From Ectopseudomonas alcaliphila (lineage in GTDB: Bacteria > Pseudomonadota > Gammaproteobacteria > Pseudomonadales > Pseudomonadaceae), in the NCBI RefSeq assembly GCF_900101755.1, contig NZ_FNAE01000001.1, positions 682,001 to 746,000 of the forward strand: a stretch of 64,000 nt of DNA. Reading direction: 5' to 3'. Numbering within the stretch: the stretch's first letter is position 1; the number at the start of each line of letters is the position of its first letter. Of this stretch, positions 9,294 through 16,904 are shown one piece after another. The notes beneath the pieces were generated by a model. That model saw nothing but the letters and a program-made list of their open reading frames with translations. It was not told the origin of the DNA and made no database searches. A program made the translations under genes and the position numbers.

Positions 9294-9456
9294 GGCGGCC
9301 TCCTTGTGACCGCTGGGACGACGCCGACCGATGTCGGCCTCCGGGATGGTGATCCCTGACGCATCAGACAGCGCCGCCCACAACAGGTGCGATTCACTTC
9401 GTCGGCTGTGACCAAAGGCGCAAAACAACAAGAGCACAGGACAATCGCCACACCAC

Positions 9457-9472
9457 TGGCATGGCATTCGCT
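9457..9472 (+). promoter_or_regulatory. Candidate sigma-54 (-24/-12) promoter, guanidine unit 1
   Basis: TGGCATGGCATTCGCT keeps the invariant GG-N10-GC spacing of sigma-54 promoters. It lies 62 bases before the first guanidine riboswitch. Its TCGCT -12 box is shared with the candidates at 10859, 15225 (opposite strand) and 15381. Confidence 0.7.
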
Positions 9473-9529
9473 TGCTCAGCGCCGCGGAAAGCCGATCCAT
9501 GCACAGGGTCGTCAGTGGTAGCGAATCGC

Positions 9530-9652
9530 AATGGCCGACTAGGGTTCCGGCTCGCCAGAAGGCGAGTGGCTGGTCCGAGAGTCGGCGACCTCATGCAGCG
9601 GCGGGAAGCCACGGGGTTACACGGAGGGATAAAAGCCCGGGAGAACGCGCAG
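9530..9652 (+). ncRNA. Guanidine-I (ykkC) riboswitch 1
   Basis: Conserved ykkC aptamer pieces occur in order: CTAGGGTTCCG (from 9538), CTGGTCCGAGAG (9570-9581), then ACACGG-AGGGA-AAAAGCCCGGGAGA near 9619-9645. GCCGAC at 9534 pairs with GTCGGC at 9581 to close the first helix. The next gene (9698) encodes an ABC binding protein, a known target class. The variable arm between 9590 and 9615 is longer than in the other two copies. Whether control is at transcription or translation is not obvious. Confidence 0.93.
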
Positions 9653-9697
9653 CCAGGCTGCCAGCTTTCCCGCTTTCGTCCATGACCCGAGGTTTCC

Positions 9698-10759
9698 ATG
9701 TCCATTCGTTCCCTGCTTACCGTCCTGCTCTGCGCCTGCCTGCTCGGCGCTCCGACAGCCCAGGCCGCGCCAAAGACCTTCAAGCTGTGCTGGTCGATAT
9801 TCGCCGGCTGGATGCCCTGGGGCTACGCCGCCGAACAGGGCATCGTGAAGAAGTGGGCGGACAAGTATGGAATTGACATTCAGGTGCAGGAAGTGCCGGA
9901 TTATGTCGCTTCCATCGAGCGCTACACCGCCGGCCAGTTCGATGCCTGCAGCATGACCAACATGGATGCCCTGACCATTCCCGCTGCTGCCGGCAAGGAC
10001 AGCACCGCGCTGATCATCGGCGACTTCTCCAACGGCGCCGACGCCCTGCTGCTGCGCGGCAGCGGCCAGAGAATCCAGGACCTGAAAGGCAAGAGCGTGC
10101 TGCTGGTGGAGAACTCGGTCTCGCACTACCTGCTCAGCCGCGCACTGGAGTGGGCGCTGCTCGACGAAAGCGACGTGACCATCATCAACGTCTCCGACAC
10201 CGAAATCGCTGATGCCTTCCTCGCAGGCAAGGGCGACGCGGTGATCACCTGGAACCCGATCCTCTCCAAGATTCGGCGCAAGGCCGAGGTCAGCCAGGTG
10301 TTCAGTTCCAACCTGATTCCCGGCGAAATCCTCGACCTCACCGTGGTCAGCAGCCAGACCCTGACCCAGCACCCGGAATTCGGCCGCGCGCTGACCGGCG
10401 CCTGGTTCGAGACCCAGCGTCTGCTGGGCCTGCCCACCCCGGCCGGTCGCGCGGCCAGGGCCAGAATGGCAGCCGCCGCCGACACCACCCCGGAAGATTT
10501 CGACGCCCAGCTGGGCACCCTGCGCTCGTTCTACTCACCGCGCAGCGCGCTGAACTTCGCGCGTACCGGCAAACTGCCGGACATCATGCAACGGGTCGCG
10601 CGCTTCGCCGATGCTCATGGCCTGCTGGGCAAAAGCGGCATGGGCCTGACCAATCTGGGTATCGAATTCAGTGGTGAGAAGCCGCTTGGCAACCCGCAGC
10701 GCATTCTGCTGCGCTTCAACCATCGCTATATGGAACTGGCAGCCGAAGGGGCGCTGTAA
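9698..10759 (+). CDS. ABC transporter binding protein, NitT/TauT type (guanidine-associated), copy 1
   Basis: A 353-residue periplasmic binding protein with a cleavable signal peptide ending GAPTAQAA. The mature start is FKLCWSIFAGWMPWGYAAEQG, and FDACSMTNMDALTIPAA is near residue 86. It is clearly paralogous to the product at 15624, which shares the AGWMPWGYA and TNMDALTIPAA segments. A guanidine-I riboswitch lies directly upstream, so the ligand is probably guanidine or a guanidino compound. It forms its own transcription unit; the permease and ATPase genes follow in a second riboswitch unit. Confidence 0.88.
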   Translation: MSIRSLLTVLLCACLLGAPTAQAAPKTFKLCWSIFAGWMPWGYAAEQGIVKKWADKYGIDIQVQEVPDYVASIERYTAGQFDACSMTNMDALTIPAAAGKDSTALIIGDFSNGADALLLRGSGQRIQDLKGKSVLLVENSVSHYLLSRALEWALLDESDVTIINVSDTEIADAFLAGKGDAVITWNPILSKIRRKAEVSQVFSSNLIPGEILDLTVVSSQTLTQHPEFGRALTGAWFETQRLLGLPTPAGRAARARMAAAADTTPEDFDAQLGTLRSFYSPRSALNFARTGKLPDIMQRVARFADAHGLLGKSGMGLTNLGIEFSGEKPLGNPQRILLRFNHRYMELAAEGAL

Positions 10760-10858
10760 CGCCCCATCGCACAGCAGACGGATCACAGCCCGCACCAATA
10801 ACGCGCAGCCGTAGCGGCAGACAGCGACGAACCCCGCGAGATAGGCGCCTCGGCTAAC

Positions 10859-10874
10859 TGGCACGATGTTCGCT
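10859..10874 (+). promoter_or_regulatory. Candidate sigma-54 promoter, guanidine unit 2
   Basis: TGGCACGATGTTCGCT has GG-N10-GC spacing and a perfect TGGCACG -24 box. It is 63 bases before the second riboswitch aptamer. A small CCCGG-ttcg-CCGGG hairpin and the segment CGCGGCACCACAATTTGC lie between; both are also present in unit 3. Confidence 0.75.
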
Positions 10875-10929
10875 ACGGACACTGCGTGCAGGAACAACCC
10901 GGTTCGCCGGGATCGCGGCACCACAATTT

Positions 10930-11035
10930 GCCAATAGCCGGCTAGGGTTCCGGCTCGCCACAGGCGAGCGACTGGTCCGAGAGCTAGCGACCTCCAGCGA
11001 GGTTACACGGCGGGACAAAAGCCCGGGAGAACGCG
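10930..11035 (+). ncRNA. Guanidine-I (ykkC) riboswitch 2
   Basis: Carries CTAGGGTTCCG (10942-10952), CTGGTCCGAGAG (10972-10983), ACACGGCGGGA and AAAAGCCCGGGAGA (ending near 11030), the ykkC consensus blocks. The first helix is GCCGGC with GCTAGC (one mismatch). It precedes a short 26-codon ORF and then the permease and ATPase genes. The whole leader is closely similar to that of riboswitch 3, suggesting duplication of the control region. Confidence 0.94.
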
Positions 11036-11094
11036 CCCCATCCGTGGGGACCGCCGCGAACTCCTGCCCGCCCCTGTCAAACTGGAGGTTCATC

Positions 11095-11175
11095 ATGGGT
11101 ACGCCCCACTCGCATCAGCGGCAACCAGCCGTCATCCCCAAAGGCCCGAAACCAGCGCGCCCTTGCGCTTGCTAG
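11095..11175 (+). CDS. 26-codon leader ORF behind riboswitch 2
   Basis: ATG 11095 follows a good ribosome site (CTGGAGGTT) and the frame closes with TAG at 11173. The peptide is Pro/His/Lys-rich with a CAC end and matches no family I know. The sequence up to its start (CTCCTGCCCG...ACTGGAGGTTC) is nearly the same as the sequence before the binding-protein start at 15624. This ORF therefore occupies the place where a binding-protein gene would begin. It could be a real leader peptide or the scar of a deleted binding-protein gene. Confidence 0.4.
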   Translation: MGTPHSHQRQPAVIPKGPKPARPCAC

Positions 11176-11215
11176 CTGCGCACGCCTTTCGTTCCAGGCC
11201 CGACGAGGACCATCC

Positions 11216-12031
11216 ATGCGCCTGATCAACCGCCACCCGGATCGCAGCGGCCGCCTGCTGCTGATCCTGCTGCCTTTCGCCCTGCTGCTGTTCGTCTATT
11301 TCAGCGCCTCGGCCACGCGCCTGGCCGACAATCCCAACGACAAGCTGCTGCCAAGCGCCAGCCAGATGGTCGATGCCATCGACCGCCTGGCCTTCACCGA
11401 AGACAAACGCAGCGGCCAGTACCTGTTCTGGCAGGACACCGCCTCCAGCCTGCAGCGCCTGGGCCTGGGCCTCGGCATCGCCGCGCTACTGGGCCTGGTG
11501 CTGGGCATCGCCGCCGGCAGCGTGCCGCTGTTCGGCGCGCCGCTATCGCCGCTGCTCACGGTGCTGTCGATGATTCCGCCGCTGGCCATCCTGCCGATCC
11601 TGTTCATCGTCTTCGGCCTGGGTGAGCTGTCCAAGGTGATGCTGATCGTCATCGGCATCACCCCCTGCATCGCCCGTGACATCGAACAGCGTGCCCGCGA
11701 GATTCCCGGCGAGCTGCTGATCAAGGCGCAGACCCTCGGCGCCAACTCCTGGACGCTGATCCTGCGCCTGGTACTGCCGCAACTGATGCCACGCCTGCTG
11801 ATCTCGCTGCGCCTGATGCTCGGCTCGGCCTGGCTGTTCCTGATCGCCGCCGAAGCCATCGCCAGCACCGACGGCCTCGGTTACCGCATCTTCCTGGTGC
11901 GCCGCTACATGGCCATGGACGTGATCCTGCCCTACGTCGTGTGGATCACCCTGCTGGCCTGGCTGATGGACCTGGGCCTGCGCCAGGTACTGCGCCTGTG
12001 CTTCCCCTGGCATGAAGGAGGCAAGGCATGA
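11216..12031 (+). CDS. ABC transporter permease (guanidine-associated)
   Basis: A 271-residue inner-membrane protein with about six hydrophobic segments, of the NitT/TauT (SsuC-like) permease family. The cytoplasmic EAA-like loop is EIPGELLIKAQTLGANSW near residue 162. GACGAGGACC precedes ATG 11216. Its end overlaps the ATPase start by four bases (ATGA), indicating translational coupling. It is controlled by riboswitch 2 and probably serves both paralogous binding proteins. Confidence 0.88.
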   Translation: MRLINRHPDRSGRLLLILLPFALLLFVYFSASATRLADNPNDKLLPSASQMVDAIDRLAFTEDKRSGQYLFWQDTASSLQRLGLGLGIAALLGLVLGIAAGSVPLFGAPLSPLLTVLSMIPPLAILPILFIVFGLGELSKVMLIVIGITPCIARDIEQRAREIPGELLIKAQTLGANSWTLILRLVLPQLMPRLLISLRLMLGSAWLFLIAAEAIASTDGLGYRIFLVRRYMAMDVILPYVVWITLLAWLMDLGLRQVLRLCFPWHEGGKA

Positions 12032-12897
12032 CCCTGTTCAGCCAACACGTCGTCCCGCTAAGTGAACCTGCCATGAGCGACTGCAGTACGGCCCCTGCAA
12101 GCACAGCGAAAACCGCCTTTATCGAAGCGCGCAACCTGTGGCAGGAATACGGCGACCTGGTGGTGCTCGAGCGCCTCAACCTCAAGGTCGAAGAAGGCGA
12201 GTTCTGCACCCTGGTCGGCGCCTCCGGCTGCGGCAAGTCCACCTTCCTGCGCATGCTGCTCGGCCAGGAACGCCCGAGCCGTGGCGAGCTGCTGCTGGGC
12301 GGCCAGGCGCTGCCCAACGAGCCGGACCCGAGCCGTGGCGTGGTGTTCCAGCGCTATTCGGTATTCCCGCACCTGAGCGTGCTGGACAACGTCGTCCTGG
12401 GCCTGGAGCTGCCGAAATCGAAGCTGCTGGGCCGGTTGTTCGGCGCCGCCAAGCGCGAAGCCCGCGAGCGCGCGGCTGAAATCCTCACCCAGGTCGGCCT
12501 CGGTCACGCGCTGAGCAAATACCCCAGCTCGCTTTCTGGTGGCATGCAACAACGCCTGGCCATCGCCCAGGCGCTGGTGATGCAACCGCGCATGCTGCTG
12601 CTTGACGAACCCTTCGGCGCCCTCGACCCCGGCATCCGCAAGGACATGCACGCGCTGCTGCTGGAGCTGTGGCAGGAAACCCGCCTCACGGTGTTCATGG
12701 TCACCCACGACCTGTCCGAAGGCTTCAGCCTCGGCACCCGCCTACTGGTGTTCGACAAGGTTCGCCACGACCCGCAGGCGCCGGGCGCCTACGGCGCGCG
12801 AATCACCTACGACATCCCGCTGAACGAGACGCGCCGGGCGCAAACGCAATTGCCCAGTGAACTGGCCGAGCGTATCGCTGCACGCAACGAACTGTAG
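12028..12897 (+). CDS. ABC transporter ATP-binding protein (guanidine-associated)
   Basis: A 289-residue ATPase: Walker A GASGCGKST near residue 67, Q-loop VVFQRYSVFPHL, signature LSGGMQQRLAIAQAL, Walker B MLLLDEPFGALD and the H-loop VTHD. ATG 12028 overlaps the permease stop, which supports this start over an internal ATG at 12073. The TAG stop at 12895 lies inside a GTAGCCCGGAT repeat that begins at 12894. It energises import with the permease. Confidence 0.9.
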   Translation: MTLFSQHVVPLSEPAMSDCSTAPASTAKTAFIEARNLWQEYGDLVVLERLNLKVEEGEFCTLVGASGCGKSTFLRMLLGQERPSRGELLLGGQALPNEPDPSRGVVFQRYSVFPHLSVLDNVVLGLELPKSKLLGRLFGAAKREARERAAEILTQVGLGHALSKYPSSLSGGMQQRLAIAQALVMQPRMLLLDEPFGALDPGIRKDMHALLLELWQETRLTVFMVTHDLSEGFSLGTRLLVFDKVRHDPQAPGAYGARITYDIPLNETRRAQTQLPSELAERIAARNEL

Positions 12898-12953
12898 CCC
12901 GGATGAAATCCGGGGATCACCAGCACATTTTCCCCGGATTACATCCGGGCTAC
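12894..12953. repeat. GTAGCCCGGAT...ATCCGGGCTAC palindrome
   Basis: A complete inverted-repeat element with ends GTAGCCCGGATGAAATCCGG and CCGGATTACATCCGGGCTAC. It overlaps the end of the ATPase gene and supplies its stop codon. The rest of the gap up to 13167 holds a short GCGCACGGCGCACC piece and nothing else recognisable. Confidence 0.8.
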
Positions 12954-13167
12954 GGACCTGAGATGTAGCCTATCTCGGCGTATTCGGTGCGCACGGCGCA
13001 CCAACTCAGCGGTTACACCGTCGCGGCTACGACTGCATGGATGCAGGAGGTAGAGCGAAGCAGGATGCCAGAGCCGAAAGCCCCTCCCACAAATCGACCG
13101 GAGCCAAACCGTGGGAGGCGCTTCAGCGGCGAGCTTTTCAGCGGTGAATCAGGCGGCTACCACCCGG

Positions 13168-14100
13168 CTAACTCAACACCTCCAGATACCGCGACAGCGT
13201 TTCGCCCTCCGCGGCAAACCAGCGCTGCGCCTCGTCGGTAGTCGGCGTGGCGAGATCGGCGCGCCAATCGGGTTCCAGCGTATCGATAAGGAAGGTGCGC
13301 ACCACCGCACGGCCCTCCGGTCTTTGCAGGTACTGGCACACACGCCCGGCCGCCGACAGCTCGAAGCCCTCAAGCGAAACCATCTGCCCTACCCGCGCCG
13401 GCAATGTGGACAGCGCCACCTGATAACGCCCCTGCTGATCGGCGTAGGCCAACGAGGCCTCGCAGTCGAACAACGCCGCCAAAGCCTCGCCATCACCTTG
13501 CGCCAGCTCGACCCGCTCGCGCAGTTGCAGCGCTGACTCAGCCAGCTCGACCGCCCGCCCATGAACCCAGCCAAGCTGCTCGCCACAGAGAATCAGGCCG
13601 CCACCGCGCTGCAGCACCTCGCCGCTTTCGGCGTCGCATTCCTCCACTAGGCGCAGGCCGATCAACGGCCCGCTGCTGGCCTGCAAACGCCAGTCCTCGA
13701 CATAGGCGCCGCTGGTGCCGAACTCGATCATGCAATTGCCGATGCGCTGCAACTGCGCCGGCTCCGGCCAGCGGTTGTGCAGTTGCAGGGACACGCCGCC
13801 ATGCCAGCTCAGGTAGCCGTCCTCCCAGACGCTGTCGGCCACCCAGCCTTCATGATTGGCGAGTTGGCGCAACTCAGCGGCGTCGTAGTCCTGCCAGGCC
13901 CTTACCGGCAGCGCGGGCACCTCCGGCAGGCGCAGGTCGAGGGTGAAGCTGCGGCTTTGCAGCCAGTGCACCTGCGTGCGCTGGTCGCTGCGGCCATCGG
14001 CGAAGCTGATGGTGCGCCGGCGAAAGTGCCCGAGCATCCAGTCCGGCACACCACCCTCGGCGCGCTGTGGGTAACGTGCGACCAGTTCCAGCAGGTTCAT
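13168..14100 (-). CDS. Protein of unknown function, coupled to a 2-OG oxygenase in the guanidine locus
   Basis: A 310-residue soluble protein without signal peptide or membrane segment. I do not recognise the family. It is rich in Trp and acidic residues; the middle has WEDGYLSWHGGVSLQLHN and CMIEFGTSGAYVEDWRLQ, patterns compatible with a beta-rich fold. ATG 14100 overlaps the TGA of the upstream oxygenase gene, so the two are translationally coupled. It may be an accessory or substrate-handling partner of the oxygenase, or an enzyme acting on its product; this is inference. Confidence 0.8.
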   Translation of the reverse strand: MNLLELVARYPQRAEGGVPDWMLGHFRRRTISFADGRSDQRTQVHWLQSRSFTLDLRLPEVPALPVRAWQDYDAAELRQLANHEGWVADSVWEDGYLSWHGGVSLQLHNRWPEPAQLQRIGNCMIEFGTSGAYVEDWRLQASSGPLIGLRLVEECDAESGEVLQRGGGLILCGEQLGWVHGRAVELAESALQLRERVELAQGDGEALAALFDCEASLAYADQQGRYQVALSTLPARVGQMVSLEGFELSAAGRVCQYLQRPEGRAVVRTFLIDTLEPDWRADLATPTTDEAQRWFAAEGETLSRYLEVLS

Positions 14101-15122
14101 GCCGTCACCTCCCGACGGCCTTGACCAAAGCTGGACAAACCCGCCGCACCATCCGGCAATTTCAGCGAGCCGTCCTCCAGACGCTCGCGCAGATAGCGGA
14201 AGGTCTGCGCGGTCTGCGCGAACAGGTGATCGCCACAACTCACCGGCGCGTACACACGCTCACCGCGCGCCGGCAGGCCGGCAATCGGCGCGATGCGCGT
14301 CGGGTAGTCGCAGGCGCAAAACAGCGGGAAGGCGAAACGCTCCTCGCTGACCTTGCGCACGCGGTGCGAGGTGGCGACGAAATGACCGTTGCTGAGCACC
14401 TCGAGCATGTCGCCGATATTGATCACGAAGGCGTCCTCCACCAGCGGCACGTCGATCCACTGCCCGTCGCCGTTGAGCACCTGCAAGCCTTCGGCGGTCG
14501 GCAACAGAATGGTGAAGCACTCGTAGTCGGTGTGCGCGCCGATGCCGGGGCGATCAGCCACCGGATCGGGGTCGAGCGGGTAATGGATCATGCGCAGCTG
14601 ACTGGTGGGATGGCGGGTGATGCCGGCGAAAGTATCCTCAGCCAGCCCCAGCGCCAGGGCGAAACCACGAAACAGCGTGTCGCCCAGGGCCAGCGCAGCG
14701 CGGTAGTAAGCACTGACCTCGCGCTTGAAGTCCGCCGAGTCCGGCCATTGCGTCGGCCCCAGCAGCGGATAGACCTGCGCCGCCTCGGTGTAGTCGTAAT
14801 TGACGTCGTAGGCCTCCTTGAGATCCTTGCTGCCGCCGACGAACTGCTCCTCGCCTTCCGGCACGTAACCGCTGTGGTTGCTCGACTGGCCGATATAGAA
14901 GCGCATCTTCTCGTCCAGCGGACGGGCGAAGAAACTGCGCGCCTGCTCGATCAAACCGTCGCGCAGCTCACGCGAAATGCCGTGCCCGGTAATCTGCAGA
15001 AAACCGACCTCACGGGCTGCGCGCCCCAGTTCATCGGCAACGCGCTGACGCTGGGCAGGGTCGTCGGCATACAGACCGGAAACGTCGATCAGAGGAATGG
15101 AGGTGAAATGGGTATGCGCCAT
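14097..15122 (-). CDS. 2-oxoglutarate/Fe(II)-dependent oxygenase, isopenicillin-N-synthase family
   Basis: A 341-residue oxygenase. It has the N-terminal DIOX_N segment (IPLIDVSGL, EVGFLQITGHGI) and the catalytic jelly roll with iron ligands H197 and D199 (GAHTDYE) and H253 (TSHRV). The distal 2-OG-binding arginine is probably R262. AGGGAGA precedes ATG 15122. A sigma-54-like promoter at 15225-15240 faces it. The family includes ethylene-forming enzyme and homoarginine 6-hydroxylases, which release guanidine from arginine-type substrates. A role in freeing guanidine from a larger molecule is a reasonable hypothesis here, not shown. Confidence 0.9.
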   Translation of the reverse strand: MAHTHFTSIPLIDVSGLYADDPAQRQRVADELGRAAREVGFLQITGHGISRELRDGLIEQARSFFARPLDEKMRFYIGQSSNHSGYVPEGEEQFVGGSKDLKEAYDVNYDYTEAAQVYPLLGPTQWPDSADFKREVSAYYRAALALGDTLFRGFALALGLAEDTFAGITRHPTSQLRMIHYPLDPDPVADRPGIGAHTDYECFTILLPTAEGLQVLNGDGQWIDVPLVEDAFVINIGDMLEVLSNGHFVATSHRVRKVSEERFAFPLFCACDYPTRIAPIAGLPARGERVYAPVSCGDHLFAQTAQTFRYLRERLEDGSLKLPDGAAGLSSFGQGRREVTA

Positions 15123-15224
15123 GGCAATCTCCCTTGAACAAGTGAGTTACCTGGTCGTCCAGACGAGCAGCGGATCGGGTCGTCCCGAAGGCGGCAGCAA
15201 GGCCTCCTCTGCAACTGGGTCGAT

Positions 15225-15240
15225 AGCGATTTCCATGCCA
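15225..15240 (-). promoter_or_regulatory. Candidate sigma-54 promoter for the oxygenase operon
   Basis: Read on the minus strand it is TGGCATGGAAATCGCT, with GG-N10-GC spacing and the same TCGCT -12 box as the three riboswitch-unit promoters. It ends 103 bases before the oxygenase start. No riboswitch is visible between promoter and gene. Confidence 0.6.
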
Positions 15241-15291
15241 CCGCCCTAACGCCGCCAGGGCGCGATGCCGCGAGCCAAATCGCCCCCGAAC

Positions 15292-15306
15292 GGTGCAATT
15301 CGCACC
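15292..15306. promoter_or_regulatory. Perfect dyad between divergent sigma-54 promoters (candidate enhancer site)
   Basis: GGTGC-AATTC-GCACC is a perfect 5-5-5 inverted repeat. It lies about 50 bases behind the -24 box of the oxygenase promoter and about 75 bases behind that of unit 3, suitable for a shared activator. The half-site order is opposite to that of the classical NtrC site, so the binder is not identified. Confidence 0.45.
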
Positions 15307-15380
15307 CCGAAAGCCCCATCAGGCAGCACGCGAACCACAAGCAGCCTCGCCAGAGCGCCCAAACACGGGCCTCGGCGAGC

Positions 15381-15396
15381 TGGCACGCTATTCGCT
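15381..15396 (+). promoter_or_regulatory. Candidate sigma-54 promoter, guanidine unit 3
   Basis: TGGCACGCTATTCGCT, GG-N10-GC spacing, 66 bases before the third riboswitch helix. The following leader (TGCAGGTTCTAACCGGG and CGCGGCACCACAATTTGC) matches unit 2. Confidence 0.75.
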
Positions 15397-15457
15397 AAAG
15401 CCTGGGTGTGCAGGTTCTAACCGGGTTTTCCCGGAATCGCGGCACCACAATTTGCGA

Positions 15458-15560
15458 AATGGATGACTAGGGTTCCGATCCGCGCAAGCGGGTGACTGGT
15501 CCGAGAGTCATCGACCTCCAGTGAGGTTACACGGCGGGATAAAAGCCCGGGAGAACGCGC
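15458..15560 (+). ncRNA. Guanidine-I (ykkC) riboswitch 3
   Basis: GATGAC (15462) pairs with GTCATC (15507) around CTAGGGTTCCG and CTGGTCCGAGAG. ACACGGCGGGATAAAAGCCC and GGGAGAAC follow, ending near 15555. All conserved ykkC blocks are present. It controls the second binding-protein gene at 15624 and perhaps the deiminase and carboxylase genes behind it. Confidence 0.95.
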
Positions 15561-15623
15561 CTTTCGAACCATTCGAAACGTGCCGCGACTCCTGCCCGTA
15601 CTCACCAAGACTGGAGGTTCCAA

Positions 15624-16691
15624 ATGCGCAAGTACCGTCTGCTCTCCTTCGCCGCTGCCGGTCTGGCCGCGCTGCTCAGCTTCAGCGCTCATGCCGAGAA
15701 GAAAGACAGCTTCAGCGTCTGCTGGACGCTCTACGCCGGCTGGATGCCCTGGGGCTATGCCAGCACCTCCGGCATCGTCGACAAATGGGCGAAGAAATAC
15801 GGCATCGACATCGATGTCGTGCAGCTCAACGACTACGTCGAGTCCATCAACCAGTACAGCGTCGGTCAGTTCGACGGCTGCACCATGACCAACATGGACG
15901 CCCTGACCATTCCCGCCGCCGGTGGCGTGGACAGCACCGCGCTGATCGTCGGTGACTACTCCAATGGCAACGACGGCCTGCTGATCAAGGGCGAGGGCAA
16001 GACCCTGGCCGACCTCAAGGGCATGCGCATCAACCTGGTGGAGCTGTCGGTATCCCACTACTTCCTCGCCCGGGCGCTGGAGTCGGCAGGCATGAGCGAG
16101 CGCGACGTGACGGTGGTGAACACCTCCGACGCCGACATCATCGCCGCCTATACCACCCCCAGCGTACAGGCTGCCGCCACCTGGAACCCGATGCTCGCCG
16201 AAATCATCGCTCAGCCCGGCAGCACCCAGGTGTTCGATTCCTCGAAGATCCCCGGTGAAATCCTCGACATGATGGTGGTCAACACCCAGACCCTGCAGGA
16301 CAACCCGGACTTCGGCAAAGCCCTGGTCGGCGCCTGGTTCGAGATTCTCGAACTGATGCAGGCCGGCACCCCCGAAGCCACCGACGCCCTGACCGAAATG
16401 GCCAAGGCCTCCGGCACCGACCTGGCCGGTTTCCAGGCCCAGCTGGCAACCACCAAGCTGTTCTACACGCCGCAGGAAACCCTGGACTTCGTCACCAGCC
16501 CGGCCCTGCCGGAGACCATGACCAAGGTCGCCAATTTCAGCTTCGAGCACGGCATCCTCGGTGAGGGCGCGCGCAGCGCCGACGCCATCGGCATGACCTT
16601 CGCGGGCGGCGTGACTACCGGCGACAGCGCCAACATCAAGCTGCGTTTCGACCCGAGCTACGTGCAGATGGCCGTCGACGGCAAGCTCTGA
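15624..16691 (+). CDS. ABC transporter binding protein, NitT/TauT type (guanidine-associated), copy 2
   Basis: A 355-residue exported binding protein with signal peptide ending FSAHAEK. The mature protein begins SFSVCWTLYAGWMPWGYAST and has DGCTMTNMDALTIPAAGG near residue 87. It is paralogous to the product at 9698. CTGGAGGTTCC precedes ATG 15624. It sits directly behind riboswitch 3 and ahead of the DUF1989 pair. It probably delivers guanidine to the permease/ATPase at 11216-12897, or binds a related ligand. Confidence 0.9.
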   Translation: MRKYRLLSFAAAGLAALLSFSAHAEKKDSFSVCWTLYAGWMPWGYASTSGIVDKWAKKYGIDIDVVQLNDYVESINQYSVGQFDGCTMTNMDALTIPAAGGVDSTALIVGDYSNGNDGLLIKGEGKTLADLKGMRINLVELSVSHYFLARALESAGMSERDVTVVNTSDADIIAAYTTPSVQAAATWNPMLAEIIAQPGSTQVFDSSKIPGEILDMMVVNTQTLQDNPDFGKALVGAWFEILELMQAGTPEATDALTEMAKASGTDLAGFQAQLATTKLFYTPQETLDFVTSPALPETMTKVANFSFEHGILGEGARSADAIGMTFAGGVTTGDSANIKLRFDPSYVQMAVDGKL

Positions 16692-16698
16692 CGGGCAA

Positions 16699-16826
16699 CT
16701 CTAAAAACTACCTGCGTTGCCATCACTGCGTTAAAAACAGGCTCAAAATGCTCATTTACTACTCGTAAACTCCGCTTTTTCGCCTGTTTTTGCCTTGTGC
16801 TGACTGCCTCGCCAACGTTTTTAGAG
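16699..16826. repeat. 128-bp palindromic intergenic element
   Basis: Begins CTCTAAAAAC and ends GTTTTTAGAG. It contains an inner near-palindrome, CAGGC...GCTCATTTAC facing GTAAACTCCGC...GCCTG. The structure suggests a strong hairpin or a small non-autonomous mobile repeat. It lies between the binding-protein gene and the DUF1989 pair and could partly end the upstream transcript. Confidence 0.7.
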
Positions 16827-16904
16827 CCGCCCTAAACCGTATCGCAACAATGATCAGGCGCCCCTGCCGGCGCCTGACGACCAGGCTTTGATCTCGAGGT
16901 CCCC

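Noticed and set aside
10918..10933. GGCACCACAATTTGC in the unit 2 and 3 leaders as the sigma-54 promoter
   Set aside because: Its GG and GC are 11 bases apart, not 10; upstream TGGCACG-type sites with correct spacing exist in every unit.
15292..15306. Calling GGTGCAATTCGCACC an NtrC site
   Set aside because: Classical NtrC sites have GCAC on the left and GTGC on the right; here the order is reversed, so only an unnamed dyad is reported.
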